Assembly: GCF_001428365.1 (NCBI RefSeq)
Contig: NZ_LMSH01000002.1
Location: 1,137,505-1,201,504, forward strand
DNA: 64,000 nucleotides
Source: Arthrobacter sp. Soil763
Lineage (GTDB): Bacteria; Actinomycetota; Actinomycetes; Actinomycetales; Micrococcaceae
Reading direction: 5' to 3'
The notes below the pieces were generated by a model that saw only the letters and a program-made list of their open reading frames with translations, made no database searches and was not told the origin of the DNA. Position 1 is the stretch's first letter, and every line of letters begins with the position of its first letter. Positions 63,555 through 64,000 of this stretch are shown here, piece after piece. The position numbers and the translations under genes were made by a program.

Positions 63555-64000
63555 CCCCACCCGGCACCGACGCGCCGGCGCTGGCCCCTGCCGTTCCGGC
63601 GGTCGGCCAGCAGGCCCCCGACTTCGAACTGGCCAATCAGTACGGCGAACCGGTCCGGCTGTCCGGACTGCGGGGCCGCAACGTGGTCCTCGTATTCTTC
63701 CCGTTCGCGTTCTCCGGCATCTGCACGGGCGAACTCTGCGAACTCCGCGACAACTTGGCGCTCTTCGACGACGCCGATGCCGTGGTGCTGGGCGTCTCCG
63801 TGGACAGCAAGTTCACGCAGCGGGCCTACGCGGAGAAGGAAGGCTACGGCTTCGACCTGCTGGCGGACTTCTGGCCGCACGGCGCCGTCGCGGAGCAGTA
63901 CGGGGTGTTCGACGCCGACGCCGGCATGGCCCGCCGCGGGACCTTCATCATCGATGCGGCCGGGACCGTCCGCTACGTGGTGGTCAATCCCCGCGGCCAG
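63551..64000 (+). CDS. AhpE-like peroxiredoxin (3' end outside window)
   Basis: 150 codons are visible, from GTG 63551 (GTGA overlap with the DUF3052 gene) to the edge. The thioredoxin-fold peroxidase has GQQAPDFELANQYGEPV, VLVFFPFAFSGICTGE with peroxidatic Cys58, and LLADFWPHGAVAEQYGVF, which is characteristic of mycobacterial-type AhpE. A further Cys63 (GELCELRD) stands five residues later, the spacing of the resolving Cys in BCP-type enzymes. It reduces peroxides with thiol reductants. Only the last few residues should be missing. Confidence 0.9.
   Translation, partial: MTPPGTDAPALAPAVPAVGQQAPDFELANQYGEPVRLSGLRGRNVVLVFFPFAFSGICTGELCELRDNLALFDDADAVVLGVSVDSKFTQRAYAEKEGYGFDLLADFWPHGAVAEQYGVFDADAGMARRGTFIIDAAGTVRYVVVNPRGQ

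Noticed and set aside
1..64000. tRNA, rRNA, IS elements or replication origin
   Set aside because: I looked for cloverleaf ends, transposase motifs and DnaA-box clusters and saw none; a tRNAscan or ISfinder run would settle it.

Overview
The window looks like chromosome of a high-GC Gram-positive bacterium. It is most likely an Arthrobacter/Pseudarthrobacter-type member of the Micrococcaceae (order Micrococcales). This rests on strong G/C bias at third codon positions, many GTG/TTG starts, actinobacterial marker families (DUF3515, DUF3145, DUF2469, DUF3052, an AhpE-type peroxiredoxin, a FasR-like regulator with a fabD-fabH-acpP-fabF operon, homodimeric AceE) and an olefin-synthesis ole cluster with oleB and oleC fused, as known from Micrococcus and Arthrobacter. 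I see no transposase, phage gene, CRISPR array, rRNA or tRNA.

Layout. 1-3.9 kb: accessory genes (a DUF222/HNH protein cut by the window edge, an EamA exporter, a divergent MocR-type regulator). 4-15.2 kb: housekeeping block with murA-plsC-gpsA-ddl, a DUF3515 lipoprotein, an LCP protein, thiL-DAK2-recG and rsmD. 15.3-19.9 kb: accessory block between rsmD and coaD (solo ABC substrate-binding lipoprotein, MarR regulator, tightly coupled SDR/aminotransferase/aminopropyltransferase-like genes). 20-23.2 kb: coaD, then yceD-rpmF-rnc-mutM. 23.2-28 kb: oleA-oleBC-oleD on the minus strand. 28.2-39.6 kb: smc and ftsY, an MFS exporter, amtB-glnK, a G6PD-like gene where glnD is often found, and ffh. 39.7-43.2 kb: hydrolase, amidohydrolase, VOC dioxygenase-like protein and a small unknown gene. 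43.4-53.6 kb: translation and maturation genes rpsP-khpA, rimM-trmD, rplS, two signal peptidases, rnhB, DUF2469, yraN-comM-dprA and xerC. 53.9-64 kb: DUF3145, the fatty-acid operon with its regulator, aceE, DUF3052 and an AhpE-like peroxiredoxin cut by the right edge.

How the genes connect. Cell-envelope building (MurA, Ddl, PlsC, GpsA, LCP), co-translational secretion (FtsY, Ffh, two LepB), ribosome biogenesis (RsmD, RimM, TrmD, S16, L19, L32, KhpA) and acyl-chain metabolism (AceE acetyl-CoA supply, Fab enzymes, then OleABCD head-to-head condensation) dominate. Many genes overlap by 4-11 nt, which suggests translational coupling. At least seven isolated starts carry TANNNT exactly 6-7 nt upstream, which is the architecture of leaderless mRNAs.

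Most notable: a probable ATT start for yceD; a 42-bp tandem repeat forming the OleB-OleC linker; a cluster of GGGCATGTCC motifs before an unknown gene; TTGTAG sites at four promoters of the fatty-acid/PDH region; an attenuator-like leader before the DUF3145 gene; and divergent genes sharing one CATG start.
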